A DNA stretch of 64,000 bases from Golubevia sp. BC0850 (lineage: Eukaryota; Basidiomycota; Exobasidiomycetes; Golubeviales; Golubeviaceae): contig JAAVVG010000001.1 in the NCBI GenBank assembly GCA_012976225.1, positions 62,001 to 126,000 on the forward strand, read 5' to 3'. The translations under genes and the position numbers were made by a program. The notes under the pieces were generated by a model, which saw only the letters and a program-made list of their open reading frames with translations, did not search any database and had not been told where the DNA came from. Shown piece after piece: positions 1 to 12,200 of this stretch. Position 1 is the stretch's first letter. Each line of letters starts with the position of its first letter.

Positions 1-186
1 GAGGTAGAGGTGCGCCGAGAGGCAGAGGAGGCTTTGGAGGAGACAGAGGTGGAGGTAAGTCTGATTCTCAAAATTCCCTTCGTCCAGACAAAACCAAGCG
101 ACTCAAAGCTGATTATTTTTCTTTCTTCAATTTCTGCAGGGCGTGGTAGAGGTGCTCCAAGAGGAAGGGGAAGAGGAGGATTTTAA
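1..186 (+). CDS. RGG/GAR-tail protein, 3' end (GAR1-like)
   Basis: This is the last part of a gene that enters from the left edge. The reading frame starting at base 3 gives Gly-Arg-Gly-Ala-Pro-Arg-Gly-Arg repeats. A GTAAGT donor opens an 85-bp intron (55-139) that ends in CTGCAG, and the second exon continues the Arg-Gly repeat to TAA at 184-186, finishing in Arg-Gly-Gly-Phe. A C-terminal glycine/arginine-rich (GAR) tail after a folded core is typical of the H/ACA snoRNP protein Gar1. Other RGG-tailed RNA-binding proteins such as Sm/Lsm proteins cannot be excluded, because no folded domain lies inside the window. The splice keeps phase (exon one ends with one base of a Gly codon). GAR1 is an inference; the RGG tail is directly visible. 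Confidence 0.6.
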   Translation, partial: EVEVRREAEEALEETEVEVSLILKIPFVQTKPSDSKLIIFLSSISAGRGRGAPRGRGRGGF

Positions 187-686
187 AGCGATGGTTGAAA
201 TCAGGGAACGGCAAGAGTCAAGCTCTTTTTCAATTCACGAAGTTACCCCCTCGAGCTTTCTTCCTCTTATCATTGCCATCCTCCGCACTCACTCTGTCTC
301 GCTTTCTTTCCCTCTTGTACTTCTTTAGGCCCCCCTCTCTCTCTGTCTCGTTTCCACTACTCCCCTTATTCTCTTTCTTTGCACCGACTTGTTTTGTAGA
401 TCGTATTGACTCTTGCTTTCTCTCGTAATTTCGTTCAAACTCCAAACATGCTGATGTGATTGAGTGGTCGATTCGGAGGAGAAGTAGAAGAAGTCGAGAT
501 AAGACACAAGGCAATGCTCGACGTTCTCCTGCCTAAGTCAGCCTTGATGTACCAGTACATATAGGGTTTGAAGTCTAGTATTCTTTGTATTTAAAGACGC
601 AGAATTCCAGTTGGAGTGGGTCGAGGTGGGGAAGACTACCGAACGTTGGTTCTGAACCTTCTCTTCCAAACACCACCATCCAAACG
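187..686. other. Intergenic, 5' region of the HTH protein gene
   Basis: About 500 bp separate the RGG-protein stop from the next ATG. The stretch is rich in pyrimidine runs (CTCTCTCT around 330-345), as in many fungal promoters and 5' leaders. Short frames here lack coding character. I see no RNA gene. The next frame is open upstream to a TTG at 585, but the first ATG with a good context (A at -3) is at 687. Confidence 0.5.
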
Positions 687-3308
687 ATGTCATTCTCATT
701 TCAAGCAGGTGGTCATCCAAGTGAACCATGCGCAGCACCAAATTCCAATTCAGATTCTGTATCTTATGCCAACTCTGATGCACTCTCTCTATCTCAAGCT
801 CATCCTCAACCTGAAGAAGTGACAGCTAGTCTTTTGGCAGCTGCTCAGCATCCTCAGCATCCTCAGCATCAAGATCAACACCAAGAGCAACATGAAGATG
901 ATGAACATGAATTACATGAACATGAACAACAGATAGAATACGAACAAGATCCAAACGATGATCAGTTATCAGAAGCTCGTCATCATGATCAGCATGAATT
1001 ACAAGAATACCATCATGCTCATCATGACCATCATGATCATGAACATGATCAATATCATAACGATTCAAATCATCTTCAAGATCAACATCATCTTCATCTT
1101 CAACAAGAAATCATTAGTCTCAATCATCAAAGTTTAGGTTCAACCGGACAGACTGAAGCTGGAATCCTTCAAACTTACCAGCATCAGAATCAAGACCAAG
1201 ATCATCAGGAAGGAGAAAGTCAAGCCGATGGAGAAGAAGGAGAAGAAGGTTATTATCCTAAACCATCTCTAAAGAAACGTGGTCAAACAAATCTATCAAA
1301 GCAAGAACTAGATCCAAAGTTGAAAGAGCCAACCATCAACTTAGACTATCGCCTAAACGCAGTTCAGAAGATTCAACACTACAGAAGCTCTCCAGAGACT
1401 TACCCTCTATGTGAGAAATTCATTGGAATGGATCCAGAGAACTTTGACAAATTGATTAGAATTATTCAAACTCATCATTCGTTCTCAAGTTCAAGACAAT
1501 CAGTTGAGAAACAGGTGAGCATGTACTTGTACAGCAGAACTTGGAATGCAAGCTTCAAGCAGATTTCAAAATGTTGTGGTTGCTCTATGGCAACGGTTGC
1601 AATCTATAAGGAAAGGGTCCATGAAGCTATGACTCATAGGGTGAATACCATTGTTAGAGAGGTTAGATCTAAATTGTGGGATTACTTGGATGTTCCAGAT
1701 GAAGAACAGGAGTTGAGTGAAGGAGAAGAAGCGATTAGAGTTAGCCTAACTTTGAGTTCTGATGTTGAACACATTATTTCTCAAGGACCAGCTATTATGG
1801 ATGCAGAAGCAGAGGCTGCTGCTAGAAGAGAACAAGGAAATCCTGATGAACTAGACACGATTATAGATGAAGATGGAAATCCAGTTGATAGTTCAGCCTA
1901 TCGTCATTATTTAGAAGGAACTCTAGAAGAAGAAACTGTTGCCTTGGAACTGATGGCCAAGATCAAAGCTAGGAATCCAACTTTAGATTTTGATCAATTG
2001 GAGGCGGAATGGAGAAGGATTAGAAAAATCCAAAGAGCTAGGGATAGAAATGAAACTTATCTTTCTGAAACTGCTAGGCTGAAGAGAGAAGCTAATGAAA
2101 GTAGGAAACCAAAGAAGGAGAGGAAACCAAGAAAAGATAAGGGAGCTAAGAAACCGAATAATGATGGACATGAAGTTGAAGGTCAATTGGGTGAGGATTG
2201 GAGAGATCACAGAGTTAGAGAAGGTGAGGGATTTTCTATTCCTCCTCCACCTCCTCCACCACTTGCAACTACTAGAGCTACTTCTAATCAAGGTCAAGGG
2301 AATAGGAGAAACGTTAATAGAAGAAAATCAGCTGCTACTTATAACATTCAACCAAATTCTGGTGGTGCTTCCACTTCAAGAAGCAACAAAAGAAGAGGGA
2401 GCGAACATTCTGATTCTGAATCCGAAAACGTCTCTTTATCTAGTTTCCATGGAAGAGATCAATTGACTTCTATAGATCCTCCAAGAAGATCTACCAGAAA
2501 GAATAGAAATCAAACCAATCTAAATGAAAGAGATGGTGAAGATGAAGATGATGAGATTCATCCCTTAACTCCAGAAGAGGAAGAAATCGAAAGAAAAAAG
2601 ATTCACAACGAAATTTTTGGTGAAGAAACTGGAGATGGAAGTGGGATTGGAGAAGATGGTGATTTGATTGATATTTTGAATGGAAATTCAGTCTTTAAAG
2701 CTCAATCTCTTTTAATGCAATCTATTGAAGAAGAAAGGCAAATGAAAGTTCAATTGAAGAAAGATTATGAAATTGAATTGAAGAGAATCAAGATTGAATA
2801 TGAGGAGAGAAGAAAGGAAGAATTGAAATTCGTTAGAAATAGAATTAAGGTGGTTAAGAAATTTGTTGCTAATCAAGAAGTTGGAAATGGGAATGAGAAA
2901 GAGAAGGGAAATGAGATCGTCGTAGATCAAATTCAGAATCAAGATCAGGATCAAGGACAAGGACAAGGAGGAAGACAAGGAGAAGGAGAAGGAGCTTTAA
3001 ACGAAGAGGAAGTTGAAAATCAACTTGATGTGGTTGAGAGATCGGGAAATGGAATTGGATCCTCAAAGAGAAAAGCAACTTCTGAATTGGATCAAGTTAA
3101 TCAAGATGAAGTTATCAGAAACCTTATTCAGAACCATAATTCACTGGCGGGTTTGGAGGAGATCGGAAGAGCTGAAGGAGAAGGAACTAGTGCTGGGAAC
3201 GGATATAAAAGATTGAAACCTAATAGAGAAGAAGGAACTTCAGAAGATCAATTGCAATCCCAGCAGGAGCTTGATGCTCATGCCATTCTGGCTTCTAGAC
3301 AGCCTTAA
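687..3308 (+). CDS. Nuclear-type protein with Harbinger-like transposase HTH
   Basis: This is a single-exon 873-residue protein. Residues about 25-210 are very acidic and rich in His, Gln, Asp and Glu. Residues about 238-325 hold the recognisable part: a segment reading MDPENFDKLIRII, then VEKQVSMYLYSRTW and a helix-turn-helix-like SKCCGCSMATVAIYKERVHE. This matches the N-terminal layout of PIF/Harbinger (HARBI1-type) transposases, in which a helical module and HTH precede the DDE domain. No DDE nuclease follows. The rest is charged and low-complexity: basic Lys/Arg stretches near 475-500, a proline run near 518, Ser/Thr-rich linkers, and a likely coiled coil at about 672-727 rich in Glu, Lys and Arg. 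I infer a domesticated DNA-binding or chromatin-associated protein; the molecular role is unknown. The start at 687 is preferred over upstream non-ATG codons. Confidence 0.75.
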   Translation: MSFSFQAGGHPSEPCAAPNSNSDSVSYANSDALSLSQAHPQPEEVTASLLAAAQHPQHPQHQDQHQEQHEDDEHELHEHEQQIEYEQDPNDDQLSEARHHDQHELQEYHHAHHDHHDHEHDQYHNDSNHLQDQHHLHLQQEIISLNHQSLGSTGQTEAGILQTYQHQNQDQDHQEGESQADGEEGEEGYYPKPSLKKRGQTNLSKQELDPKLKEPTINLDYRLNAVQKIQHYRSSPETYPLCEKFIGMDPENFDKLIRIIQTHHSFSSSRQSVEKQVSMYLYSRTWNASFKQISKCCGCSMATVAIYKERVHEAMTHRVNTIVREVRSKLWDYLDVPDEEQELSEGEEAIRVSLTLSSDVEHIISQGPAIMDAEAEAAARREQGNPDELDTIIDEDGNPVDSSAYRHYLEGTLEEETVALELMAKIKARNPTLDFDQLEAEWRRIRKIQRARDRNETYLSETARLKREANESRKPKKERKPRKDKGAKKPNNDGHEVEGQLGEDWRDHRVREGEGFSIPPPPPPPLATTRATSNQGQGNRRNVNRRKSAATYNIQPNSGGASTSRSNKRRGSEHSDSESENVSLSSFHGRDQLTSIDPPRRSTRKNRNQTNLNERDGEDEDDEIHPLTPEEEEIERKKIHNEIFGEETGDGSGIGEDGDLIDILNGNSVFKAQSLLMQSIEEERQMKVQLKKDYEIELKRIKIEYEERRKEELKFVRNRIKVVKKFVANQEVGNGNEKEKGNEIVVDQIQNQDQDQGQGQGGRQGEGEGALNEEEVENQLDVVERSGNGIGSSKRKATSELDQVNQDEVIRNLIQNHNSLAGLEEIGRAEGEGTSAGNGYKRLKPNREEGTSEDQLQSQQELDAHAILASRQP

Positions 3309-4100
3309 AGATCTGACCATTCTCGTAAATCTCCCGGCTTCATCATCTTCTCTCTTCCACCTCTCACAAAAGCTTACCTTTCCCTCCTTTGCTCTCTCCT
3401 CCTCATTCTAATTCAGCCACAAGACCCACATAGGGTAATTCAACTCAAGCCAACCACATTCTTTATCTCCTTTCAACGCCATATATAGTTCTGACTCTTC
3501 ACTTTTCCATTGACATGCGTGCATGGTTATGTTCTTTCGGCTCTTTCCACTTGTACTACTCTATTCTTGATCTACGCACCTCACTTCTTAATTCCAGAGA
3601 CTCCCAAATTTGTTGGGATATAGATTTGTCGTCCCATCCCTGCAAAGCTCCGTGCTCTCATCACCCTCGTGGACAAGACTGAGGCACTGAGACTGACAAA
3701 AAGCTTGAATGATCTTTCGTCTGTGGTTTCCGACTCTCCATTTCTTCTCACGTTTAAGATTCATTTGGATCGACGGTTTCTTGGGCTGGTGGAAATCATT
3801 GTGAGATGAGAAGCTGTGTCTACGAACCTCTTTTCTTCTCGTTTAAAGTTTCTACGCACTTCTTGCGCTTCAAACTCTGCTTTTGTGATGCCATAAAGAA
3901 TTGGCTTTCAGTCTCTTTTCAAGTGATCTTATTTGAGCTGCAAGTGCCTCGCCCGAACTTGAGTTCGAATCTCGCGTTACCATCGACCGACGCGCTCCTT
4001 TTTTTTGCTTGACTGAGAAAGCGTACTCTGATCGGGCAAGGTTGTTGCACTATTTCAATTGACTTCTGAATTGAAGAAACTTCTAATTGTAAGGACTAAA
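3309..4100. other. Convergent intergenic spacer
   Basis: About 790 bp lie between two 3' ends. Frames on both strands are short and unlike the neighbouring coding sequence. The bases GTTCGAATC near 3963-3971 resemble a tRNA B box, but no matching A box or acceptor stem could be found. I see no other feature. Confidence 0.5.
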
Positions 4101-6024
4101 TCAATCATCATCATCGTCGTCTCTTCTCTTCTTTCCTCTTGATTTATTTTTCCCGCTCCAGCTACTGATCTTTCCGTCTTGCTCTTCCTCGTCCTTAGGC
4201 CCTTTCGACTGACCCTCTTCTTCATTTCCATCCTCCCCTCCTTCTTCCTGATCACCTTTAGCTTTCTTCTCCCTCGCTCTCCTAACCCTCTCTTCCTTTT
4301 TCTTTTCTTCCCTTTCAGTTCTCTCCCTATCATGTTCCAACAACAGCTTCCCCATATTTCCAGGTAGATTAGAGTCAGAAAGACCTTGAAGTCTCATTCC
4401 AGTACGATTCTCAGGTGTTGGTGAAGGAGAGGAAGAGAATCCGTCACGTTGAGGTTGATCTTCCTCTTCGTCTTTGCGTTTGGAAGCAGAAGATAGAACC
4501 TTTTCTAGATTTCCAGGCAGAGCAGTTCCTTTCGTAGCCTCTGTGTCTTCGATGATCTCACCAGGCTTCGAAGTAGAGAACCAATCCCTTTTTTGAAACT
4601 TGGAGGGTTCTGTTGAGGGGGGAAGCTCGGTTGGATCTGAGTTCTTCTCTGCTTCCGAATCTTCATCGTCATCTCCTAGCGGAAGTCCTTTCCAGCTTCC
4701 AGCATCCGAAAAGATATCAACGTCTTCATCGACTTCTTCTGGTTCGGGATCTGGGGCTGGCTCCGATGATTGAGGTTTCGACGTCGTGGATTCTTCTTTG
4801 GCAGGTGTAGCTGAAGAACTTGGAGTGGATGGGAGCAATTCCACTTTTGATGAGCTTGATGAAGATTTTGTAGAAGAAGCGCCTGGCTTGGAAGGTGGTA
4901 TGGAAGGTGGATCGAGATTTGGCTTGGGTTTTGAGGAAGCAATGGTCGAAGCAGTTGAGTCAGAAGCTTTCGGAGCATCCTTGACAATCTCTTCTTCCTT
5001 CTCCTCAACTTTTTTCTTTTTCTTTCTCAGTTTCTTTCCATCCTTCCCAATCTTCTTGTCCCCAGAGGGTTCCATCCGTACTTCGACTTTCTTGAACCCG
5101 ATTGGTTTGAATTTAGAGTTCTTCTTCCTTTCCTCTTCCTCCTTGATCTTTTGGCTCTTTCCATCCTTGTTCTTCTTGATAGCTTCCAGGAGAGATTCCT
5201 TCCGGTTCTCTCTAGTGCTTGAGGAGGAAGCTTGATTGGAATTGAAGGCAGCTTCTAGATCCTCGTCTACGTTCTTAGCTTCTTCAGACTGTTCAGCTTT
5301 GGCACGATTCTGAGCTAACAGAGCATAATCTAGACCTTTCACTAGAATCGAATGCTTAGCATCTCCTCCTAAGAATCGCATTTGCTCTTCGAGCTAGAGA
5401 ACGTAGATGGGAGAGGTTGAGTTGGTCAGTCTAGAAGCCAAAGATGGTGCAGACGCCTCTGCTGCAGACTCCTTGAGATTGTCCTAGGCCAAATCTTATA
5501 AATTCAGTGGCATGCAATCAGCTCCTGGTCCCTTCATCGACAGGCCCAGCCCTTCTAGCTATCTAAGCAACTCTAACTCACCTCTTCCTTGCTCATCTCT
5601 CCTCCCTCAGCCCTCTTCTTGAAATTCTCCTTCAATCTCTCCACCTCTGCGAACTCATCATCTAAACCCTTTCTCCTAGCCTCAGCCCTATCAACGTAAG
5701 ATTCTCCCGTAGCTGAGTTCTTTGGAGTTACTTTTGGCTTTGGGGTGGCTGTGGAAGCTGGAGTGCCATCAGGGTTTGATTTCTGAGTCTTGCGGGGCTT
5801 GAAGTCGTACTGCGTCGCTTTTGAGTTACTGATTGTACAGTGTAGGAGAGAGAAGTAGGTGAGTGTAGGTATAGAGATGGAGAAGTCTGATCAAATTGAG
5901 CTCACCTGGAATTGTCTGCCTTCCTCTTATTGGAAGCTCCAAAAGTTCGACCAGCGCTTGAAGATGAGGATGAAGTAGAGGAGGCTGGAGTTTGGAGAAG
6001 CTTTCTGAAATCAGTTTGATCCAT
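4101..6024 (-). CDS. RED/IK-like spliceosomal protein
   Basis: Three exons (5906-6024, 5582-5828, 4101-5393) join in frame to 552 residues; the introns are 77 and 188 bp. Hallmarks of the RED N-terminal family appear in order. DFRKLLQTP lies at residues 5-13, as in human IK/RED. A block reading YVDRAEARRKGLDDEFAEVE precedes RFLGGDAKHSILVKGLDYAL near 128-147, the family signature, and VDIFSDAGSW is found in the acidic middle part. The C-terminal half is highly charged (Lys/Glu), with few hydrophobic segments. Known family members (IK in human, SMU-2 in nematode) are components of activated spliceosomes and bind SMU1. The in-frame ATG at 6108 would add 28 residues unlike the family, so 6024 is chosen. 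The gene is divergent from the DOCK gene, with only 182 bp between the starts. Confidence 0.87.
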
Positions 6025-6206
6025 AGCAAGCTGTTGGACGTTTGTAGGGACCAGTAGAAAGAGTTGGCAGCAGCCTAGCACCACAGCTTCAGCTTCCTTC
6101 CCATTCATCGTTCTACCCTAAACTTCATCCTCTAATCGACTAACCCCATCAAGATCAAGATCTTGAACCAGTAAAGCTATCCTCCTTGACTGACTGACTG
6201 CCTGTC

Positions 6207-9200
6207 ATGGAGGTCAATGGAGCTGCCACTGCTGCCACTGCTGCCCCTCAATCATCAACTTCTACCTCAACTTCCTCCTCCTCAACGAATGCAACCATTA
6301 CTGCATCAACACCAGCTTATAGAAGATGGGAACCAGTACCGAAGATCTTGTACGGTTTCGCAGTGTCTCCTTTCAACGCAGAGATTCAATCTCTGGATCT
6401 ACCTACAGAAATAGATCAAGCTACAGCAGAAGCTCTAGCTGTAATTCAATCTCATTTAATAGCTCTAGAAGTTGGCGACGAAGTTTACATCTTTGAACAA
6501 TTAGGTCATTCAAATGTTAAATGGTTTAGAGGTTACGTCGTATCTACCAATAGGTTACCAACTAATGCAACTTCCACCAGCAGCTTATCGGACTTCTCTA
6601 CCTTACCTTCCTCTGGAGGTGCTAGTAGTTATCAAGGTGCTTCAGTAGTAGAAGAACCTCAGGTTTATGTCGGAATCTTCCCAGCAAGTCATGTTCACAT
6701 CAGGGAGCAATTGGATGACGCAGAGATGAGATTAGCAGAAGTTTATAACAAGGCAAAGGAAGATGGAATAGTAGGAGCCATCGCTCCTCCTCCAAGGTTA
6801 CTTCACAAGTCTCACATGGAAACTCTTCCAGAAGAGGAGGAAGAGCAAGATGGAGGAGGAAGTTCTCCAGGTGAGACCAAGGACGAGAACAATCCCTCTG
6901 GCAAGGTTGGATACAGACAGGTTGGTTTGGGGAATGAGGGTCAAGATTCAGAGAGACCTCCTCCTCCTCTACCTAGTCTGGTTGGTGGAGATGAAACTCT
7001 AAGTGGACAGAAGGAACCTTTGGTAGATGAGATAGCCTGTGCTCTTAGGGAGTGGAGTAGTCTCATGTACACCTACCTCGGAAGAAGGGACTACTCTCTC
7101 TTTCACACTGTTAGACAGCATATCGATGTTCTACATGCTGCAAGACGTCAACTCCTAGCGCAAACTCTCAGTGCTGAAGAAGTTGGGAAACTCAGAAGAG
7201 AGTGTGTAGCTCGTCTAGTCAAAGGAAACGTAGCACAAGGTCTGGACGTTATCGTTCGTCATCCTGGGAGAGGAGGTTTGGTGGACGTCGACTTCACTGG
7301 AAAGGAATCGGATCCTGAGAGCTGGGTCAGTGGAATCAGGCTCTATGCTCTTCAAGTCGCTCTAGCTTACGTCGATCAGCAGGTGGAAGGAACTCCAGGA
7401 GGAGGAGCTTTGGACATCGCTGCTAGCAATGCCTTTGGAATCGCATCTCCTTCTACTACCAGCGCAGGAGTCCTCTCTGGTCTAGCCTCGAATTTTCAAC
7501 GGAAGACCTCTTCTAGACAGCCTTCAATCTCAGTAGGAGGAAGACATTCCAGGTCGGAGACCAGTAGCTCAGCTCCTTCTGCTGACAAGGGAGATTCAAC
7601 AGGTGTCAAATACTTCCACGTCTATCTCGATGTTCGAGCTTTCGTCGCTAGTCCATGCTCTCCAGGAGAAACAGCAGAGCTCTATCTCGCCCTCTACAAC
7701 AAGGCAGAGGCAAGATTCCTGACGGAAGAGTACTGCGTAATCCTCAATCACCAAGGAGTGCCAGCCAAGGAATCGGAAGGTCGATTAGGAAAGATGAGGT
7801 CTCTCTTCACCGATCTCAGTGCCAACGACATGCAGGATCTCAACATCGTATGTCGGATCGTTAGGAATGGATCCATGAGAATGGGTGGAGGAGAACAGAA
7901 GTCAAGCTTGACTCCAGGTGGACCAGGTCCTCATTTCAACGACAACGCTTCGGAACGATCCTTGGATTGGGAGAAGTCAACTCCTGGAGGAGCTCCTGGT
8001 TTCAGACCTTCTAGGATGACAAGTGACAGGACTTTCAGACGTCCCTTCGGTTGCGCTGTTCTGGAACTGGGTCAAGCTCATCAATTCTCACCTGACATCG
8101 CCAATTCTTCAGCTCTTAGAGAGCACGTCATGCCAATCTTCGTTCCAGTGAACGAGGCAGCTTTCAGCACTCTACATCAAGACATCATCGCTTCGAGGAT
8201 CAAGGAATTCGAAAAATCTCCTAGAGCTGAGATGCTAGCTGTCAATGTCAAGGTCCTTCATGGAGAAACGAGTCAATTAGTGAGGGAAAATCCCTCTCTA
8301 CTTCAGGATGCTCCTCTCACTGCTAGACTCGGATTCCCGGATGTAGTCTTCCCAGGAGATCAGAGGAACGAAGCATACATCAAGCTTTGGAGCGGAGAAT
8401 TCTTCCCTCTAGGAAACAAGATGGCGGGTGGATCTCCCAAGAACATTCAAGTCTCTGCTGAAGTCCGAACGAGAGATGGAAGAGTCGTGGAAAACGTCAT
8501 CTCTAGAGGAGCTGGAGAACCTCTGGTCACTCAGTTCGATAGTACAGTCTTCTACCACCAGAATTCTCCTACTTGGGGTGAGCTCATCAAGCTCGAGCTC
8601 CCTCACGAACTCATGGAACACTGTCACGTCTTCTTCTCTTTCAGACACCGAAGCTCGAAGGAAGAGCGAGGATCGAGTTCTTCTGCCGGAGGAGACCGAG
8701 ATGAAAGCAAAGCTGGAGGATCTGCTGGAGCTGGAGTTCCAAATCGACCCTTCGCTTACGCCTACCTACCCCTCTTCGAAGCCAATCGAGCTTTCATTCC
8801 GGACGGATCTCATTCTCTAATCCTTTGGAGAAGCAATAGGCCAGCTGATAGACTTTCTCCAGAACTGTACTTCTCAATCCCGCCTACCTTAGCCATCGGA
8901 CAGACGGTTTCTGAACTCGTTCCTCCAAGCTTAGCTTCCCTCATTCAACCTCTGAGAGACGTGCTTACTCTAAGGACCTTCTTGGTCTCAACCAAGTATA
9001 CTCAGAATGAAACTCTTTTGAGCCTTCTTAATTGGGATTCCGCTCTTCAAGATTCGGACGATCTGGAACAACTCAAAGCCACTTTGGTCAGGTTCACTTT
9101 TGTAGGAGAGGTGGAAATCGTTAAGTTTCTGAGAGACATCTTTGATGCTTTGTTTGGGATTATGGTCAGCTCTAGGAACGTCAATGGAGAATTGGATGAT

Positions 9201-12200
9201 CTGGTCTTCAACGCTTTGGTATTCGTTTTGGGAATCGTTCAAGATCGTCGAGTGAGTATTGAAGCTGAGGAGAGTTGAGATCTCAGGGGCATTCCTTTTA
9301 TTGACTGCCACTCGACCCTTCTCCCCTCCACCCACCTTCTTCCCAGTTCACAAACTTCCGAGCAACTCTCGATGTCTACATCGAAAGGCATTTCCACTCT
9401 CCAAGCGCCTACGTTCGAATGATTGCTTCGATGTCTCGTCTTTTGGCGGATCCGACCAAGAGCGAGACCTCACAGAGCCTTCGAGCATCCATCAAGGTGT
9501 GGCCGTATCTCTTCAAAATGCTGGTCAAGAGTAGAGAGAATCAACGAGGAGAGAAGGACAAGCCGAACGCTCCTCTCAGCAGCGCGATGAGCGATCACCT
9601 CGAGACCAGCTTCAAGAAGGACATGGATGCTATCCTTCGGAGCATCAACAAGCTTATGGCTACCAGCAAACCAAACTCGATCATTGGAACTCAAACTCTG
9701 GTCCTTCAGAACTTCGCTGGTATCCTACCTGACTTGTGCCGAATCTACCCTCTACCAGAGGTCGTTAGAATCGTCACCGCCTTCGCTGACAGCGTCTTCA
9801 TCATCAAGGGTAGAATGGTAGTCTGGAAGCTTCTATTCATCTATCAACTAGCAAGTGCCGTCTTATTCGAAGATCACGATTCGAGATCTCATCTCATTCC
9901 AAGTATCGTCAGGTGGATTCGTCCGCACCTTGGAGTCTACGATGAAAGCGTTCACACCAACCCAAACGATCTTCAAGCTGCCAAGGATGCAGCTAGAATC
10001 TCTTGGATGGAAGGCTCGAGATTGGCAGTCACGGTTCTAGCAATCATTCTAGATCGATTGCAGGTTGGTCTCACTTCTGGAAGGAAGGGCAAATTGACTT
10101 CCAACGAGTTGAGACAAGAACAGGACAATGTCGACTACATCGTTTCTACAATGCCGAGGCTACTGGAGACCTACAAGGAACTCAACAGTGAAGCAACTGT
10201 TAGGACTCTGGAAAGCTCTCGCTCTCCTTCGACTCTAGCTTCTCCGGTCCCAGTCATCTTCCCGTCGACCTACCCTTTCCCTCTGATCGCAAAGCGGCCG
10301 GCTGGTCAACCAGCTCCATCCTCAAACCTCTCGGGAAGGGCCAATCGGAAAGATCGTCTGGATTTCCTCAACTGTGGTCTTGGTGAGATCGCTGCCGTTC
10401 TCACTGTTCTCATCATGCTGAGTCCGAGAAAGCACCTGGCCGAGTTCCTCAACGAGCAATTGGATTTAGAAGGTCAGGAGAAATCGGCTCAATTCCTTCT
10501 CAACTTTTTCGACGTCTCTACTTCTATTTTACTCAACGAAGCTTATCCAAGTAGCTGGCTCAACATCAACATTTTAGCTCATCAGATGGTTCTCAAGATG
10601 ACGGATCCTATCGCAGCTTTGATGGTTCGAGATTTCATTCCTCAAGCGGATCAATCTGACACCTTCGATACCGCTCTCTGGAGATCTGGTCTCAACATGC
10701 TCCTATCTCTACTTTCTAGTGAGCAGCTGGTGATTGAACAATTCAAACCCCAAAGAAGGAGAGCCGTCTGGAGACTGGCTGGAGACATCAGAGGAGAGGG
10801 AGCTCAAATCTTCGTCAAGCTATGGAATTCAATCGGTTGGCCCAACAAACCTTCTGGAGTATCAATCCCAAGTGAGATAGTCGATCCAGGAAGACTCAAT
10901 ACTGGAGGTTTCCAAGTCCAATTCGTTCCTTCTTTAGTCGAACCGGTTCTGGAACTCTGTCTCTCTCATCACGATGAGCTGAGAACTTGTGCAGTGAGAG
11001 TTCTAGCTACCATGATCACTTCTGAGTGGCATCTGAATGGTGACTTCACTGTCATCGAAGCTGAGATTATCGACAAGCTGGACATTCTCTTCATGAACGA
11101 TACTAAAGGAGACGAAATCTCGAGAGCCTTCTTCATTGGTCAATTGAGGTCCTTGTTCGAAAGTCCTTCGGTCGATCCAAAACTTCAAGAACAAGTTCAA
11201 GCTTGTCTTGTGTCTGTTAATCGATTCTTGGATCTGTTGCTGAATGTCAGAAGTCTACCTCTGGAAGAAGGTTTCGAAGATGATAGAATTGCTGGGACTC
11301 TCAAGTTGTTGGGCTTCTTACGACAAGCTAATAGAGTCACTGCTTTCTCGACCCACGTTCTTCGTCTAGTCAATGTGAGTAACTTTGCGATTGACTGTGT
11401 CGTGATTATCATGTCCTGACGAATCTCTATCTCATTCCCTCTCCTCAGCTCCATCTTGAGAACCAGAGCTACGTTGAAGCTGCTCTAACTTTGAAGCTCC
11501 ATGCTGATCTTCATACTTGGGATCTAGATTCTTTCGTTGAGCCTAACCCGGATCTAGATCTGCCGCGCCAATCTCACTTTGCAAGGAAAGAGACTCTCTA
11601 CATGCTGATTCTCGACTACCTTGGAAAGGGTCAAGCTTACGAGATCTCGGTAGACATCTGTAGAGAGCTCGCTCAACAATACGTGAGTTAGGTAATTCGA
11701 CAGTTGATGTTACTTGGGTCTTTACTAACCTTCCTTCCTTCTCAATTCAGGAGTATCGGTCCGTCGACTACCTCCGTCTAGCAGATGTCCTCAGTCACCA
11801 AGCCTCCCTCTACCAGAAGATCGCCTCCACCGAACGTACCTATCCTTCCTACTTCCGAGTCGCCTACTACGGAGAGCAATGGCCAGCCTCACTCCAACAA
11901 AAGATGTTCGTCTACCGTGGTCTAGATTGGGAGAAATTCGCTGCCTTCTGCGAAAGGCTTCATCAGAAGCACCCAAAAGCTACTCTCATCAGGAGCACCG
12001 GAGAACCAAACGACGAGATCAGATATGGTGATGCTCAATTCCTTCAGATCACTGCCCTGCAAGCTGAACCAGACCGTTCCAAGGATGTCTTCACCAATCC
12101 AGAAGTCCCTCCAGTCGTCAGAGCTTACTTCGAACACAATACTACCAATCTCTTCTCTTTCACAAGACCAATTTCCAAACCTGGTCAACAAAACGGGGAA

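Noticed and set aside
585-686. Upstream extension of the HTH protein
   Set aside because: The frame begins at a TTG codon, not an ATG. The first ATG in frame with good context is at 687.
3950-3985. tRNA-like B-box sequence (GTTCGAATC) in the convergent spacer
   Set aside because: No A box at the right distance, and neither the T stem nor an acceptor stem pairs properly on either strand.
5396-5481. Possible extra exon in the RED gene (DNLKESAAEASAPSLASR)
   Set aside because: The frame ends in a stop just before the next exon, and the region contains a branch-point-like CTGAC and pyrimidine tract, so it is better read as part of the 188-bp intron.
6025-6108. 28-residue N-terminal extension of the RED protein from ATG 6108
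   Set aside because: The extension is hydrophobic and unlike RED proteins, whereas the DFRKLLQTP motif starts right after the ATG at 6024.
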